Shown: piece by piece, positions 23,590-32,753 of the stretch
Position numbering within the stretch: the first letter of the stretch is position 1
Layout: every line of letters begins with the position of its first letter
NCBI GenBank assembly: GCA_945949525.1
Contig: CAMFES010000011.1
Span: 1-34,392 of the forward strand
DNA: 34,392 nucleotides
Reading direction: 5' to 3'
Origin: an uncultured Veillonellaceae bacterium
Lineage (GTDB): Bacteria > Bacillota > Negativicutes > Selenomonadales > Selenomonadaceae
Program-made: the position numbers and the translations under genes
The notes under the pieces: generated by a model
Database searches by the model: none
Told to the model about the DNA's origin: nothing
Seen by the model: only the letters and a program-made list of their open reading frames with translations

Positions 23590-25746
23590 GTGGCAGAACC
23601 TATGGTAGAAGTATTCATTTACGAAACGCGGCAGTTTCTGGAGCAGCTGGAGCAGATTGCCCTGGGCAGTGAGGAAAACGGCGGCTTCAGCGTCGACGAT
23701 GTAAATGAAATTTTCCGCGCCATGCATACGATAAAGGGCTCCGCGGCCATGATGATGTTCGATGAGGTGTCAACCCTGGCACATTCGGTAGAGGACATTT
23801 TTTATTATATCAGGGAGCTTCACCCGCAGAAGGTGGATACGACGGCCATTACGGACATCGTGCTGAATGCGGTGGATTTTATCCGCATTGAGATGGATAA
23901 GCTGGACGGGGGCGGCCAGCCTGATATGAGCAGCCAGGAGCTGAGGGAGTACACGAAGAATTTTCTCAGGGAGATGAAGATAGCCAACGGCGATGACCCT
24001 GACATAGATTTGCGCAAGGCGAAGAATGCCAATGCCGCGAAGAAGGAAAAGCCGAAGCAGTATTATATCGGAGCTGCCAAGGCTCCTGCCGCTGCCGAGG
24101 CATCGGCAGGCGAGGGCGGCAAGGAGGATGGCATTCACGTTTTCGCTGCTACTATATTCTTCCAGGAAGGCTGTGAGATGGAGGAGGTTCGTGCCTTTGG
24201 CGTGTTGAACAACCTCAAGGAAAAGGTGATTGAGATTCACAACCTGCCGGAGAAGATTCTGGAGGATGATACGGCCGTAGATACCATCAGGTCCCTGGGC
24301 TTCCGTATTTTCTTCACCGCTAAGATGAATTATGACGAGGTGAAGAAGGAGCTGGATCAGACCATCTTCATGGAAAAGCTGGAGCTGAAGGAGCTGGGCA
24401 GCACGGCCGAGTGTGAATACTGGCCGACACCTGAAACGGTGGCGATTAACGCCATGGAGAACACGGAGCCTATCAAGCCGGAGCTGCCACCACAGAACGA
24501 GCGGCCGGAGCCTGCGGCACCGCCACCGCCTGCCGCTTCCGGCAGCAGGACGCCTGTCCACCATGGAGATGGCGCCCAGATGATCAGCGTCCGGGTGGAC
24601 AAGCTGGACAAGCTGATGGATCTGGTGGGCGAGCTGGTTATTGCCGAGGCCATGGTTACCCAGAATCCTGATCTGGCGGGCATGGAGCTGGACAATTTCC
24701 AGAAGGCGGCCCGGCAGCTGCACAAGATTAACGGTGAGCTGCAGGACAGCGTGATGGCTCTGCGCATGGTGCCTTTGGAGGGCACCTTCAAGAAGATGAA
24801 CCGCATCGTGCGGGATATGACCAAAAAGCTGGGCAAGAAGGCCCGGCTGGTGCTGGTGGGCGAGGACACCGAGGTGGACAAGAACATCAATGAGCATATC
24901 TCGGACCCCCTTATGCACATTGTCCGGAACTCCATCGACCACGGCATCGAGATGCCGGAGGTACGGCTGGATGCAGGCAAGCAGGAAACGGGTACCGTCA
25001 CCCTGTCGGCGGAGAACGCCGGTGGAGAGGTTGTTATCAAAATCAAGGATGATGGCGGCGGGCTGAACAAGGAAAAGATTATGGAGAGGGCCAGAAGGAA
25101 CGGGCTTCTGACCAAGCCTGAGGCGGAGTATACGGACAGGGAGATTTATTCCTTTATCTTTGCACCGGGTTTTTCCACCAAGGAAAAGGTAACGGAGTTC
25201 TCCGGCCGGGGCGTGGGCATGGATGTGGTGGTATCCAACATCAAGACCCTGGGGGGCAATGTAATCGTGGACAGCGACCCTGGCATGGGCAGTACCACCA
25301 CCATCAGGATTCCGCTGACGCTGGCGATTATTGATGGCATGTCAGTCAGTGTGGGCGGTTCCAGCTTTACGATTCCGATTACCAGCATCAGCCGCTCCTT
25401 CCGTCCGGAGGAGGGGCAGATTTTCAAGGATCCTGATGGTCAGGAGATGATTATGGTGCAGGGCAGGTGCTGTCCTGTGGTGCGCCTGTATGATATGTAC
25501 AAGCTTGATGGGGCCGTTACGGAGCCGTCGGAGGGGATTGTCCTGCTTTTAGAGGCGGGGGAGAAGACCTTTGGCGTGCTGGCAGACAGGCTCCTGGGGG
25601 TGCAGGAGATTGTGGTCAAGCCTGTGCCGCAGTATATCAGCAGGCTGATGAATACGACCGGCATCAGCGGTTGTACACTTTTGGGGGATGGCAGTATCAG
25701 CCTGATACTGGACCCGCAGATGCTGCATAATATGATTTATTCATAA
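23590..25746 (+). CDS. cheA: Chemotaxis histidine kinase CheA
   Basis: The receptor-coupled kinase that phosphorylates CheY- and CheB-type receivers. The 718-residue protein has all five parts: P1 phosphotransfer with His46 in AMHTIKGSAA; P2 receiver-binding region near 180-265; a Pro/Ala-rich linker near 300-325; P3 dimerisation from 330 (VRVDKLDKLMDLVGEL); P4 ATPase with HIVRNSIDHG near 443, DDGGGL near 487 and GRGVGMDVV near 538; and a P5 CheW-like domain at 575-718. The start is GTG 23590 after AGGATTGGGG; an ATG at 23582 is out of frame. First gene of the cluster. Catalytic motifs look intact. Confidence 0.95.
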   Translation: MAEPMVEVFIYETRQFLEQLEQIALGSEENGGFSVDDVNEIFRAMHTIKGSAAMMMFDEVSTLAHSVEDIFYYIRELHPQKVDTTAITDIVLNAVDFIRIEMDKLDGGGQPDMSSQELREYTKNFLREMKIANGDDPDIDLRKAKNANAAKKEKPKQYYIGAAKAPAAAEASAGEGGKEDGIHVFAATIFFQEGCEMEEVRAFGVLNNLKEKVIEIHNLPEKILEDDTAVDTIRSLGFRIFFTAKMNYDEVKKELDQTIFMEKLELKELGSTAECEYWPTPETVAINAMENTEPIKPELPPQNERPEPAAPPPPAASGSRTPVHHGDGAQMISVRVDKLDKLMDLVGELVIAEAMVTQNPDLAGMELDNFQKAARQLHKINGELQDSVMALRMVPLEGTFKKMNRIVRDMTKKLGKKARLVLVGEDTEVDKNINEHISDPLMHIVRNSIDHGIEMPEVRLDAGKQETGTVTLSAENAGGEVVIKIKDDGGGLNKEKIMERARRNGLLTKPEAEYTDREIYSFIFAPGFSTKEKVTEFSGRGVGMDVVVSNIKTLGGNVIVDSDPGMGSTTTIRIPLTLAIIDGMSVSVGGSSFTIPITSISRSFRPEEGQIFKDPDGQEMIMVQGRCCPVVRLYDMYKLDGAVTEPSEGIVLLLEAGEKTFGVLADRLLGVQEIVVKPVPQYISRLMNTTGISGCTLLGDGSISLILDPQMLHNMIYS

Positions 25747-25761
25747 ATGGGAGGGATTGAC

Positions 25762-26304
25762 GTGGAGGACGAGAAGAATCTCATGGAAGAGGAGGATACC
25801 CAGAAGGATAAGTATCTGACCTTTTCCCTGGGGGATGAAGTCTATGGCATTGATATCAGGGTGGTTATTGAGATTATAGGCATCCAGAAGATTACTACGG
25901 TGCCGGAGGTGCCGGATTATGTGCGGGGCATTATCAACCTGCGGGGCAAGATTATTCCGGTGGTGGATATGCGCCTCAGGTTCAGGCGTGAATACCGGGA
26001 GTACACGGACAGAACCTGTGTGATTGTAGTGGAGATAAACGGCGTCCTGATCGGCCTGATTGTGGATGGCGTTTCCGAGGTGCTGGATATTACGGAGAAA
26101 AACGTAGTGCCGCCGCCTGATTTGAAGGCCTCCCAGAATAAGTACATCAGGGGGATTGGCAAGCTGGAATCCAGCGTTGTGCTGCTCCTGGACTGGGAAA
26201 AGCTGTTTTCGGAGGATGATCAGGAGCTGATGGGCAGCGCTGCCGGTGACGAACCTGCCAAGGATGATTCAAGCGGTGCAGAAAGTGAAAATAAGTCCGA
26301 ATAA
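25762..26304 (+). CDS. cheW: Chemotaxis coupling protein CheW
   Basis: The adaptor that joins CheA to receptors. The 180-residue protein has the CheW fold: YLTFSLGDEVYGIDI, then PEVPDYVRGIINLRGKIIPVVDMR, VVEINGVLIGLIVDGVSEVL, and IRGIGKLESSVVLLLDWEKLF. I start at GTG 25762, eight bases after GGGAGG. ATG 25747 is in frame but overlaps that site. The C-terminal tail of about 30 residues is acidic and of low complexity. It begins 15 bases after cheA and is followed by the receptor gene. Confidence 0.93.
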   Translation: MEDEKNLMEEEDTQKDKYLTFSLGDEVYGIDIRVVIEIIGIQKITTVPEVPDYVRGIINLRGKIIPVVDMRLRFRREYREYTDRTCVIVVEINGVLIGLIVDGVSEVLDITEKNVVPPPDLKASQNKYIRGIGKLESSVVLLLDWEKLFSEDDQELMGSAAGDEPAKDDSSGAESENKSE

Positions 26305-26355
26305 AAGGGGCTGGACGGAGAGATTATCCGGCATTTTTGAGATAGAGGTGTAGAT

Positions 26356-28083
26356 ATGATGTTATTCAAGAATATGAAAATCGGTACCAAGCTGATGATT
26401 TTTATGGTAATCATGGAGCTTTTGATTATCGGTGTTGCCTATCATGGCATTACGGTTGCCAGGGATACGGATGAAACCTACAGGGATATTATGAAAAATG
26501 ACGTGGAGGCCAGTGCCAACGCCTACGAGATGGGCATGCACTTCCAGCATGCCAGGGCCAATATGCTGCTGGTGCTGCGCAGTGATGATCCGGGCAAAAA
26601 GCAGGAATACACCGCTGCCATGGAGAAAAATCTTACAGAGGCTGATGAATGCCTCAAGGTGCTGCAGCAGACCGCTAAAAGCGACCAGGCCAAGACTGAG
26701 ATTGCAAATTTGACTACGGCTTATAATAATTTCCGTCAGAGTACCGCCAGCTATCTCAGACAGCAGGCTACGCAGCCATTGGAGTCCAACGCAAGAACTG
26801 CGGCTACTACCAACTATGTAAAGAATGATGAAGCTATTGCTGAGAAGCTCCATGAGATTGCGGATATGGGCTATGATTCGGCCAAGAAGCGCGATATTGC
26901 TATCAGTGAGGAGCTGGACAGCGATGTCACCGCCATTATGCTGGTGGCCCTGCTGATGATTGTCTGCTCCGCTGCTGCCGGAATCCTCTTTAACCGGGAT
27001 GTAAAGAAGCGCCTTATCCAGCTGGGTGATTCCGCCAACAGGATTGCGGACGGCGATTTGGCCACCGAGGTTGTTACCAGCACCGGAGATGAGCTGGGGG
27101 ATGCTGCCGCCAGCTTTGAGATTATGCGTCAGCGCGTCCGTGAGGTTATGGTGGAGATTAATCATGAGGCGGATCAGGTGGCAGCCGGGGCACAGAATGT
27201 ATCCGATGCCAGCGTAGCGCTGTCCCAGGGTGCCTCCGAGCAGGCGGCCTCCGTACAGCAGCTGTCGGCTTCCATATCCCAGATTGCCTCCCAGACAGCC
27301 AGCAATGCTCAGAATGCGGAGAAGGCCAACGAGCTGACCGTAGGCACCAGAAGCAAGGCGGAGGTTGGCAATCAGGAAATGCAGGAAATGCTGTCCGCTA
27401 TGGAGGAAATCAACGTATCCTCCGCCAATATTTCCAAGATTATCAAGGTTATTGATGAGATTGCCTTCCAGACCAATATTCTGGCACTTAATGCGGCCGT
27501 TGAGGCTGCCCGTGCCGGTCAGCACGGCAAGGGCTTTGCCGTAGTGGCGGAAGAGGTGCGCAATCTGGCCGCCCGCAGTGCCAAGGCTGCCAAGGAGACC
27601 ACCGACATGATTGAGGGTTCCATGGAGAAGGTGGAAGCAGGCCGGGGCATCGCCCACAAGACGGCGGAGGCCCTGAACGAAATCGTGGGGGATGTGGCTG
27701 CGGTAGCTGATATTGTAGCAAGCATCGCCAAGGCTTCCAACGAGCAGAAGCTGGCCCTTGAGCAGATTAATCAGGGAGTGCAGCAGGTATCTCAGGTTGT
27801 GCAGTCCAACTCCTCCACGTCTGAGGAGGCCGCCACTGCCAGCCAGCATCTCAGCACCCAGGCCGATAACATGAAGGCCAGCGTAGGCAGGTTCAAGCTG
27901 GGGCATACTGCCAACAGCTTCTATCAGCCTTCCGCTGCCAAGGCTCCTGCCGCCCGTGGTGAGGTTCAGACGGGCGGTCTGCATAGAAGTCAGGGAGGAG
28001 CTGGCGCGGTAAAGCCTGCCGCCCCTGGTGTGAAGCCGAAAACTATCGCCCTGACTGACGAGGAAGGCTTCGGTAAATACTAA
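26356..28083 (+). CDS. Methyl-accepting chemotaxis protein
   Basis: A membrane receptor that signals through CheW/CheA. The 575-residue protein has TM1 at about 12-30, a periplasmic part of about 160 residues predicted as a four-helix bundle (unknown ligand), TM2 at about 191-212, HAMP at 213-265, and a cytoplasmic coiled coil with the hairpin tip [20 protein letters not shown] and [12 protein letters not shown] (nt about 27460-27560). Gln/Glu pairs that could be methylated flank the tip. The C-terminal extension of about 50 residues is rich in Ala, Pro and Gly and lacks a CheR-docking pentapeptide of the NWETF type. ATG 26356 follows GAGGTG. Confidence 0.93.
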   Translation: MMLFKNMKIGTKLMIFMVIMELLIIGVAYHGITVARDTDETYRDIMKNDVEASANAYEMGMHFQHARANMLLVLRSDDPGKKQEYTAAMEKNLTEADECLKVLQQTAKSDQAKTEIANLTTAYNNFRQSTASYLRQQATQPLESNARTAATTNYVKNDEAIAEKLHEIADMGYDSAKKRDIAISEELDSDVTAIMLVALLMIVCSAAAGILFNRDVKKRLIQLGDSANRIADGDLATEVVTSTGDELGDAAASFEIMRQRVREVMVEINHEADQVAAGAQNVSDASVALSQGASEQAASVQQLSASISQIASQTASNAQNAEKANELTVGTRSKAEVGNQEMQEMLSAMEEINVSSANISKIIKVIDEIAFQTNILALNAAVEAARAGQHGKGFAVVAEEVRNLAARSAKAAKETTDMIEGSMEKVEAGRGIAHKTAEALNEIVGDVAAVADIVASIAKASNEQKLALEQINQGVQQVSQVVQSNSSTSEEAATASQHLSTQADNMKASVGRFKLGHTANSFYQPSAAKAPAARGEVQTGGLHRSQGGAGAVKPAAPGVKPKTIALTDEEGFGKY

Positions 28084-28156
28084 AGCGGATAAATAAAGAC
28101 GGGGTATAGATATATAGACGGGAGCTGCGCATGGAGGCAGATATGCAGTGATATAG

Positions 28157-28271
28157 TTATGTAATTATGTAATTATGTAATTATGTAGTTATGTAGTTAT
28201 GTGGTTATGGTAGCTGCACAGAATTTTATTGATGCGGCAGCCTGCAATGTGTCAGGCAGCATAGGCTGCCG
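28157..28271 (+). repeat. 8-bp tandem repeat (about 7 units) and a hairpin upstream of cheR
   Basis: Units from 28157 to 28212 read TTATGTAA three times, TTATGTAG twice, TTATGTGG and TTATGGTA. Then CGGCAGCCT (28235-28243) pairs perfectly with AGGCTGCCG (28263-28271), a nine-base stem without a U tract, ending 23 bases before the cheR start codon. No gene in this 211-base gap. Confidence 0.75.
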
Positions 28272-28294
28272 TGGAGAATGAGGGAGAGGACTTT

Positions 28295-29113
28295 ATGCAG
28301 GAATCTTTATTCCAGCAGTATGCCCAGCTGGTTCAGCAGCATTTCGGCATCCAACTGCCGTTAGAAAAAAAAGCGCTGCTGGAGTCGCGTTTGTTCAAGC
28401 TGCTTAACGACAGAGCCGGACAGCCCGGCTTTGGAGATGAGCGGGAATTTTTGGAGTATGTTCTGGAGGATGCGTCAGGGAAGGCCCTGACGCTGCTCTC
28501 AGAGGCTATTACCACTCATCACACGTTTTTTATGCGGGAAGCTGACCATTTTGATTTTTTTGGCAAGCAGGTGTTGCCTTATCTGGAGGGAAGCATCAAA
28601 GATGGGGATGTGCGTACCTGGTGTGCCGCCTGCTCCAGCGGTGAGGAGTCCTATACGCTGGCCATGATTATGGCGGATTTTTTTGCCCTGCGGGGGCCTG
28701 AGTGGGAAACCACCCTTCTGGCTACGGATTTGTCCCAGGATATACTGGATGTTGCCAGGGCCGGAATATATGCGGGGGAGTCCGTGCGTACCCTGCCTGC
28801 CCAGTGGCAGGCAGAGTTTTTTCATCGTCTTTCTGATGGCACCTATCAGGTTTCGGACAGGCTGAAGCAGAAGGTCCTCTACCGCAAGTTTAACCTGATG
28901 ACGCCTGTTTTTCCTTTTAGAAGGCCTTTTCATGTGATTTTTTGCCGCAATGTGATGATATATTTTGATAATCCTACCAGGGACGCGCTGGTGCGGAAGT
29001 TCTATGACTTTTTGGAGCCGGGAGGCTTCTTGTTTGTGGGCCACTCCGAAGTAATTGACAGGCAGTCGGCACCATTTGAATATGTGATGCCGTCCGTTTA
29101 TCGAAAGAAGTGA
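28295..29113 (+). CDS. cheR: Chemotaxis protein methyltransferase CheR
   Basis: It methylates receptor glutamates with S-adenosylmethionine during adaptation. The 272-residue protein has the N-terminal helical domain (residues 1-75), then TTHHTFFMREADHF and the SAM motif WCAACSSGEESYTLAM near residues 109-124, and HVIFCRNVMIYFD near 215. Length is normal. ATG 28295 follows GGGAGAGG at seven bases. GTG 28271 is in frame but is inside a hairpin arm. The next gene is cheB seven bases after its stop. Confidence 0.93.
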   Translation: MQESLFQQYAQLVQQHFGIQLPLEKKALLESRLFKLLNDRAGQPGFGDEREFLEYVLEDASGKALTLLSEAITTHHTFFMREADHFDFFGKQVLPYLEGSIKDGDVRTWCAACSSGEESYTLAMIMADFFALRGPEWETTLLATDLSQDILDVARAGIYAGESVRTLPAQWQAEFFHRLSDGTYQVSDRLKQKVLYRKFNLMTPVFPFRRPFHVIFCRNVMIYFDNPTRDALVRKFYDFLEPGGFLFVGHSEVIDRQSAPFEYVMPSVYRKK

Positions 29114-29120
29114 TCCTGAT

Positions 29121-30509
29121 ATGGAACCAGTGAAAGTTTTAATAGTTGATGATTCGATGTTTTTCCGGGAGGTTCTGGCCAGGGGCCTGAAGAACCGGCT
29201 TCCTGTCGGCAGCGTTATCGAAAAGGCGGGGGATGCCTTTTCTGCCAGGGACAAAATTTTGTCCTTTGATCCGGATGCCATGATTCTGGATGTGGAGATG
29301 CCCAACATGAACGGCATTGAATTTTTGCGCAGGCTGATCGTGCAGTACAACCTGCCTACCATCGTGTCCAGCTCAAGGCCGGCGTACAAGGGGCTGGCCC
29401 TGGAGGCGGGGGCCTTTTCCTTTTTGGAAAAGCCTTCCAGCACCCTGAGCAGCAGCGGCTACATGGACGAGATGGCCGAGGAGGTCGGCCTGGCTGTGGA
29501 GCATGGCAGGAGGCTGGCGGCAGAGGCAGAGCAGGCAGCTGAGGCGGAAGAGGCCCAGCTGGCCAGGGTGGAGGAGCTGGTAAGGCAGGCTGATGCTGAC
29601 CCGCCAAGGCCGCGGGCTTCCTATGAGCTGATGTCAGGCCGGTCATCCTCCCCTGCCGGGGGGGTATCTGCCAGAGAGGCCGTAGCGGCGGCAATGGCAA
29701 CGGTGGCCTCTACTGCGGACGCGGCCAATACCGTATCTGTTCTGAGCGGAGTACATCCGGGCCGTGGCGGCAGGGATGATCCGGGCAGCTCCTACAAGGA
29801 GGCCATGGCCGCCAATATGAACAGGATTGTGGACAGCATGAAGCAGATGTCGGCCATGCGCGGCGAGGACAGGGAACCGCCCCGCTCCGTGCCCATGAGC
29901 CAGATAAAGGTGCCTGTGCCCGGCAAGACAGTGCAGCTGATAGCAATCGGTGCATCTACAGGTGGCACTGAGGCCTTGTCAGCTATTCTGAAGGCGCTGC
30001 AGCCGCCCTTGCCGCCTATCGTGATTGTCCAGCACATACCACCTATGTTTTCCAAGCTGTTTGCAGACAGGCTGAATAATGAATGCCATATTTCCGTCAA
30101 GGAAGCGGAAAACGGGGACAAGCTGGAGAGTAACTGTGCCTATGTGGCGCCGGGGGACAAGCAGATGATGGTAAAGAAATTTGGTGACATGATGCAGCTG
30201 GATGTGAATTATGGACCGAAGGTGAACGGGCATTGTCCGTCTGTGGATGTGCTTTTTAACTCTGTGGCCGAAAGGATAGGCGACAGGGCCATGGGGGTAA
30301 TCCTGACAGGCATGGGCGAGGATGGAGCGAGAGGGCTTCTGAAAATGCGGGAGGCAGGCTCCGTCACCCTTGGTCAGGATGAGGCCAGCTGTGTGGTATA
30401 CGGTATGCCGCGGGCCGCTTATGACAAGGGGGCTGTTGTACAGCAGCTGCCCCTGTCGGGAATGGCCAGCATGATTACCAACGTAGCCAGATATCAGGGG
30501 AGGCGTTAG
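29121..30509 (+). CDS. cheB: Chemotaxis response regulator protein-glutamate methylesterase CheB
   Basis: It removes methyl groups from receptors (and deamidates glutamines) when phosphorylated by CheA. The 462-residue protein has an N-terminal receiver (Asp10-Asp11, phospho-site Asp57 in MILDVEMPN, Lys104) and a C-terminal esterase from residue 270 with Ser279 (IGASTGG), His305 (VQHIPP) and Asp401 (GMGEDGARG), the full catalytic triad. The linker between them, residues 110-270, is Ala/Glu-rich and much longer than the short linker of the enteric protein (about 350 residues in total). ATG 29121 sits seven bases after cheR. Confidence 0.94.
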   Translation: MEPVKVLIVDDSMFFREVLARGLKNRLPVGSVIEKAGDAFSARDKILSFDPDAMILDVEMPNMNGIEFLRRLIVQYNLPTIVSSSRPAYKGLALEAGAFSFLEKPSSTLSSSGYMDEMAEEVGLAVEHGRRLAAEAEQAAEAEEAQLARVEELVRQADADPPRPRASYELMSGRSSSPAGGVSAREAVAAAMATVASTADAANTVSVLSGVHPGRGGRDDPGSSYKEAMAANMNRIVDSMKQMSAMRGEDREPPRSVPMSQIKVPVPGKTVQLIAIGASTGGTEALSAILKALQPPLPPIVIVQHIPPMFSKLFADRLNNECHISVKEAENGDKLESNCAYVAPGDKQMMVKKFGDMMQLDVNYGPKVNGHCPSVDVLFNSVAERIGDRAMGVILTGMGEDGARGLLKMREAGSVTLGQDEASCVVYGMPRAAYDKGAVVQQLPLSGMASMITNVARYQGRR

Positions 30510-30511
30510 TA

Positions 30512-32272
30512 ATGCATGTAGATACGGGAACCCCTTTTTCGTATGGGGATTTGGAGAGCGTTCTGGGAGGACTGGGAGATGGCTTTGTCCTTACCAATGT
30601 GCAGGGCGTTGTCACTTATATGAACAGGGCGGCAGAGGAGATTTTTGAGTGCAGGCATGAGCCAGGGACGGGAGTTCTTTTTTCTGATATATGCAGGCTG
30701 ATAAACCTGGAAACGAAGGAGCGGTATTTTTGCCCGGTGGCAAAGGCCATGCGGGAAAACAGAACGGTAGGCCTGAGCAAAAACATCGGAATTATGCGCG
30801 GAGAGCTGCCGGTATATCTGTCTGCCACCTGTTCTCCCCGCTATGACAGGGAGGGCAATATCATCGGCAGCACCTCCGTGTTCAGGGATATAACCCGTCT
30901 GCACGGGTTGGCACGCAAGATGGAAAGCGACCAATACTATATGCGCTCCGTGTTTGAGGCGGCAAAAATCGGCATCTGCAGCCTCAGCATCCGTGGCGAG
31001 ATTGTGGAGGTCAATGAGGCGGCCCTGGAAACTCTGGGAGGTACCTACAATGATGCACTGGGACAGCAGCTGGGGGATGTGTTCAAATGCGTCAACTGCA
31101 TGCCCTACGGCTGTGGCAGGAGCGACAAGTGCAAGTTCTGCATCATCCGCAACAATATCGAGGCTGCCGTGCTGGATGATGGCTTTTCGGCTGAGTTTGT
31201 GGCGGCGGTGATTTCGAGAGTGACGGAGGAGCCCATCTGGCTGCAGTTTTTTCTGACGCAGGTCTGGAAGGAAAATGAAAAGCAGATTGTCCTGACAATG
31301 ATAGATATTTCCAAGCGCAAGCAGCGGGAGAAGGAGCTGACCGAGGCCCGCCGCATGGCAGAGGCTGCCAACAACACCAAGACGCAGTTTTTGGCAAATA
31401 TGAGCCATGAAATCAGAACACCGATAAACGGCATGACGGGCATGATAAACCTGACCCTGCGCTCGCCACTCAATGAGGAGCAGCGGTCAAATCTGCAGGC
31501 GGCAAAGCAGTGTTCCGAGGATTTGCTGAAAATCATCAACGATATTCTGGACTACGCCAAGCTGGAAAACGGCAAGATGGTGATTGAGAAGATAGATTTG
31601 GATTTGCATGTGCTTTTGAAGCGCGTCAGCGCACTGCACGGGCAGGTGGCGGCGGGAAAAGGACTGGAGTTTGTCTATCCCGACTGCAGCGGTCTGCCGC
31701 AGTTTATTCAGGGGGACCCGCTGAGGCTGCGGCAGATACTGCATAATCTTTTGAACAATGCCCTGAAATTTACTGCCAAGGGCTCCATCATGCTGGGGGC
31801 GAGAACCTTCAAGCGGGGCATCAAGAGCCTGCTGGAGTTTTATGTGGAGGATACCGGCATCGGCATGTCCACGGAAGCTCAGGAAAAGCTGTTCAAGCCA
31901 TTCAGCCAGGTGGATGGCTCCACCACAAGACGCTTTGGCGGCACGGGCCTGGGGCTCATGATTGTCAAGGAGCTGGTAACGGCTATGGATGGTGAGATAC
32001 ATGTGGTTTCCAAGCCGGGGGCAGGCAGCAGATTTACCTTTACCATTCCCCTTGTGCTGGCAGACAAGGCTGATACGGAGCTAAAGGATCAGTCCGTGTT
32101 TGTAAATCCTTACTGGGAACGAAAGAGGAAGCCGGACAAGGAGCATGAGGCAGGAGGTATGTGGCCGAAAACGCTGCAGGCGGCAGCAGCTAGTGAAGAG
32201 AATGAAGACAAGCCGCCTGATGATGATATTCTTGATTTGCTGAAATATTGTGAAGACAAGCTGAATAGCTAG
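30512..32272 (+). CDS. Soluble PAS-PAS sensor histidine kinase with a cysteine cluster
   Basis: A cytoplasmic sensor kinase of 586 residues with no membrane segment. PAS1 spans about 8-130, PAS2 about 140-268, HisKA about 285-350 with phospho-His299 in MSHEIRTPING, and HATPase about 375-515 with HNLLNNALKF (near 410), EDTGIGMS and FGGTGLGL. PAS2 carries five cysteines (193, 196, 201, 207, 210) in the stretch CVNCMPYGCGRSDKCKFC, and PAS1 has Cys74. This could bind metal, an Fe-S centre or haem, or sense redox. ATG 30512 is two bases after cheB, so it is part of the same operon. The partner is probably the next receiver protein. Confidence 0.88.
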   Translation: MHVDTGTPFSYGDLESVLGGLGDGFVLTNVQGVVTYMNRAAEEIFECRHEPGTGVLFSDICRLINLETKERYFCPVAKAMRENRTVGLSKNIGIMRGELPVYLSATCSPRYDREGNIIGSTSVFRDITRLHGLARKMESDQYYMRSVFEAAKIGICSLSIRGEIVEVNEAALETLGGTYNDALGQQLGDVFKCVNCMPYGCGRSDKCKFCIIRNNIEAAVLDDGFSAEFVAAVISRVTEEPIWLQFFLTQVWKENEKQIVLTMIDISKRKQREKELTEARRMAEAANNTKTQFLANMSHEIRTPINGMTGMINLTLRSPLNEEQRSNLQAAKQCSEDLLKIINDILDYAKLENGKMVIEKIDLDLHVLLKRVSALHGQVAAGKGLEFVYPDCSGLPQFIQGDPLRLRQILHNLLNNALKFTAKGSIMLGARTFKRGIKSLLEFYVEDTGIGMSTEAQEKLFKPFSQVDGSTTRRFGGTGLGLMIVKELVTAMDGEIHVVSKPGAGSRFTFTIPLVLADKADTELKDQSVFVNPYWERKRKPDKEHEAGGMWPKTLQAAAASEENEDKPPDDDILDLLKYCEDKLNS

Positions 32273-32284
32273 GAGGACTGGACA

Positions 32285-32680
32285 ATGAAAATTTTGATTG
32301 CAGAGGATGACCGCATTAGCCGCAATTTTTTGCAGAAGTTTATGCAGACCTACGGTGAGGTGGATGTGGCTGTTGACGGCATGGAGGCAGTTGACCTGTA
32401 TATGGATTCCATAAAAAACAAGGACCACTATGATCTTTTGTGTCTAGATATCATGATGCCGAAGGTAGACGGACTGAAGGTGCTGAAGGTTATTCGCCAG
32501 CTGGAAAAGCAGCAGAATGTACCGGATGAGGAGCATCTGAAGATTATCATGATGACTGCGCTGGCAGATGTGGGCTATGTGGATGAGGCCTTTCGCCAGG
32601 GGTGTGATGCCTATGCCTCCAAGCCTGTGGATACGGACAAGGTAGAAAATGTCATGAGGAATCTGGGCTTAATCGAGTAG
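32285..32680 (+). CDS. Single-domain response regulator (CheY-like)
   Basis: A stand-alone receiver of 131 residues: acidic pocket Glu7-Asp8-Asp9, phospho-site Asp55 in CLDIMMPKVDG, Thr91 in MMTALADV, Lys113 in SKPVD. There is no output domain. It begins 12 bases after the kinase gene with a strong AGGAGG site. It could take phosphate from the PAS kinase, from CheA, or from both. The insertion between helix 2 and strand 3 (residues 41-50, charged) makes it slightly longer than classical CheY. No separate cheY gene lies in the window. Confidence 0.88.
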   Translation: MKILIAEDDRISRNFLQKFMQTYGEVDVAVDGMEAVDLYMDSIKNKDHYDLLCLDIMMPKVDGLKVLKVIRQLEKQQNVPDEEHLKIIMMTALADVGYVDEAFRQGCDAYASKPVDTDKVENVMRNLGLIE

Positions 32681-32730
32681 ATGTAATTTTGTGCAGTTTT
32701 ATGCAGTTTTATGTGATTTTATGTAGTTTT
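32681..32730 (+). repeat. Five 10-bp tandem repeats between response regulator and aroB
   Basis: Five consecutive 10-base units with pattern RTGYRRTTTT begin directly after the response-regulator stop codon: ATGTAATTTT, GTGCAGTTTT, ATGCAGTTTT, ATGTGATTTT, ATGTAGTTTT. They contain out-of-frame ATG and GTG codons close to the aroB start. Confidence 0.75.
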
Positions 32731-32753
32731 TGGAACAGAAAGATGGTTATCGC

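Noticed and set aside
23770-24942. Long open frame on the minus strand opposite cheA
   Set aside because: No recognisable domain; explained by the GC-rich third-position pattern of cheA.
26362-27984. Open frame of 540 codons on the minus strand opposite the receptor gene
   Set aside because: No family features, Gly/Leu/His-rich composition typical of an antisense shadow, and a clear receptor on the plus strand.
28157-28212. CRISPR array
   Set aside because: Units are 8 bases, directly adjacent and without spacers.
32285-32680. Part of a hybrid kinase split by a frameshift
   Set aside because: The receiver has its own AGGAGG site and ATG, and the kinase ends in a normal stop after a charged tail, so these are two separate genes.
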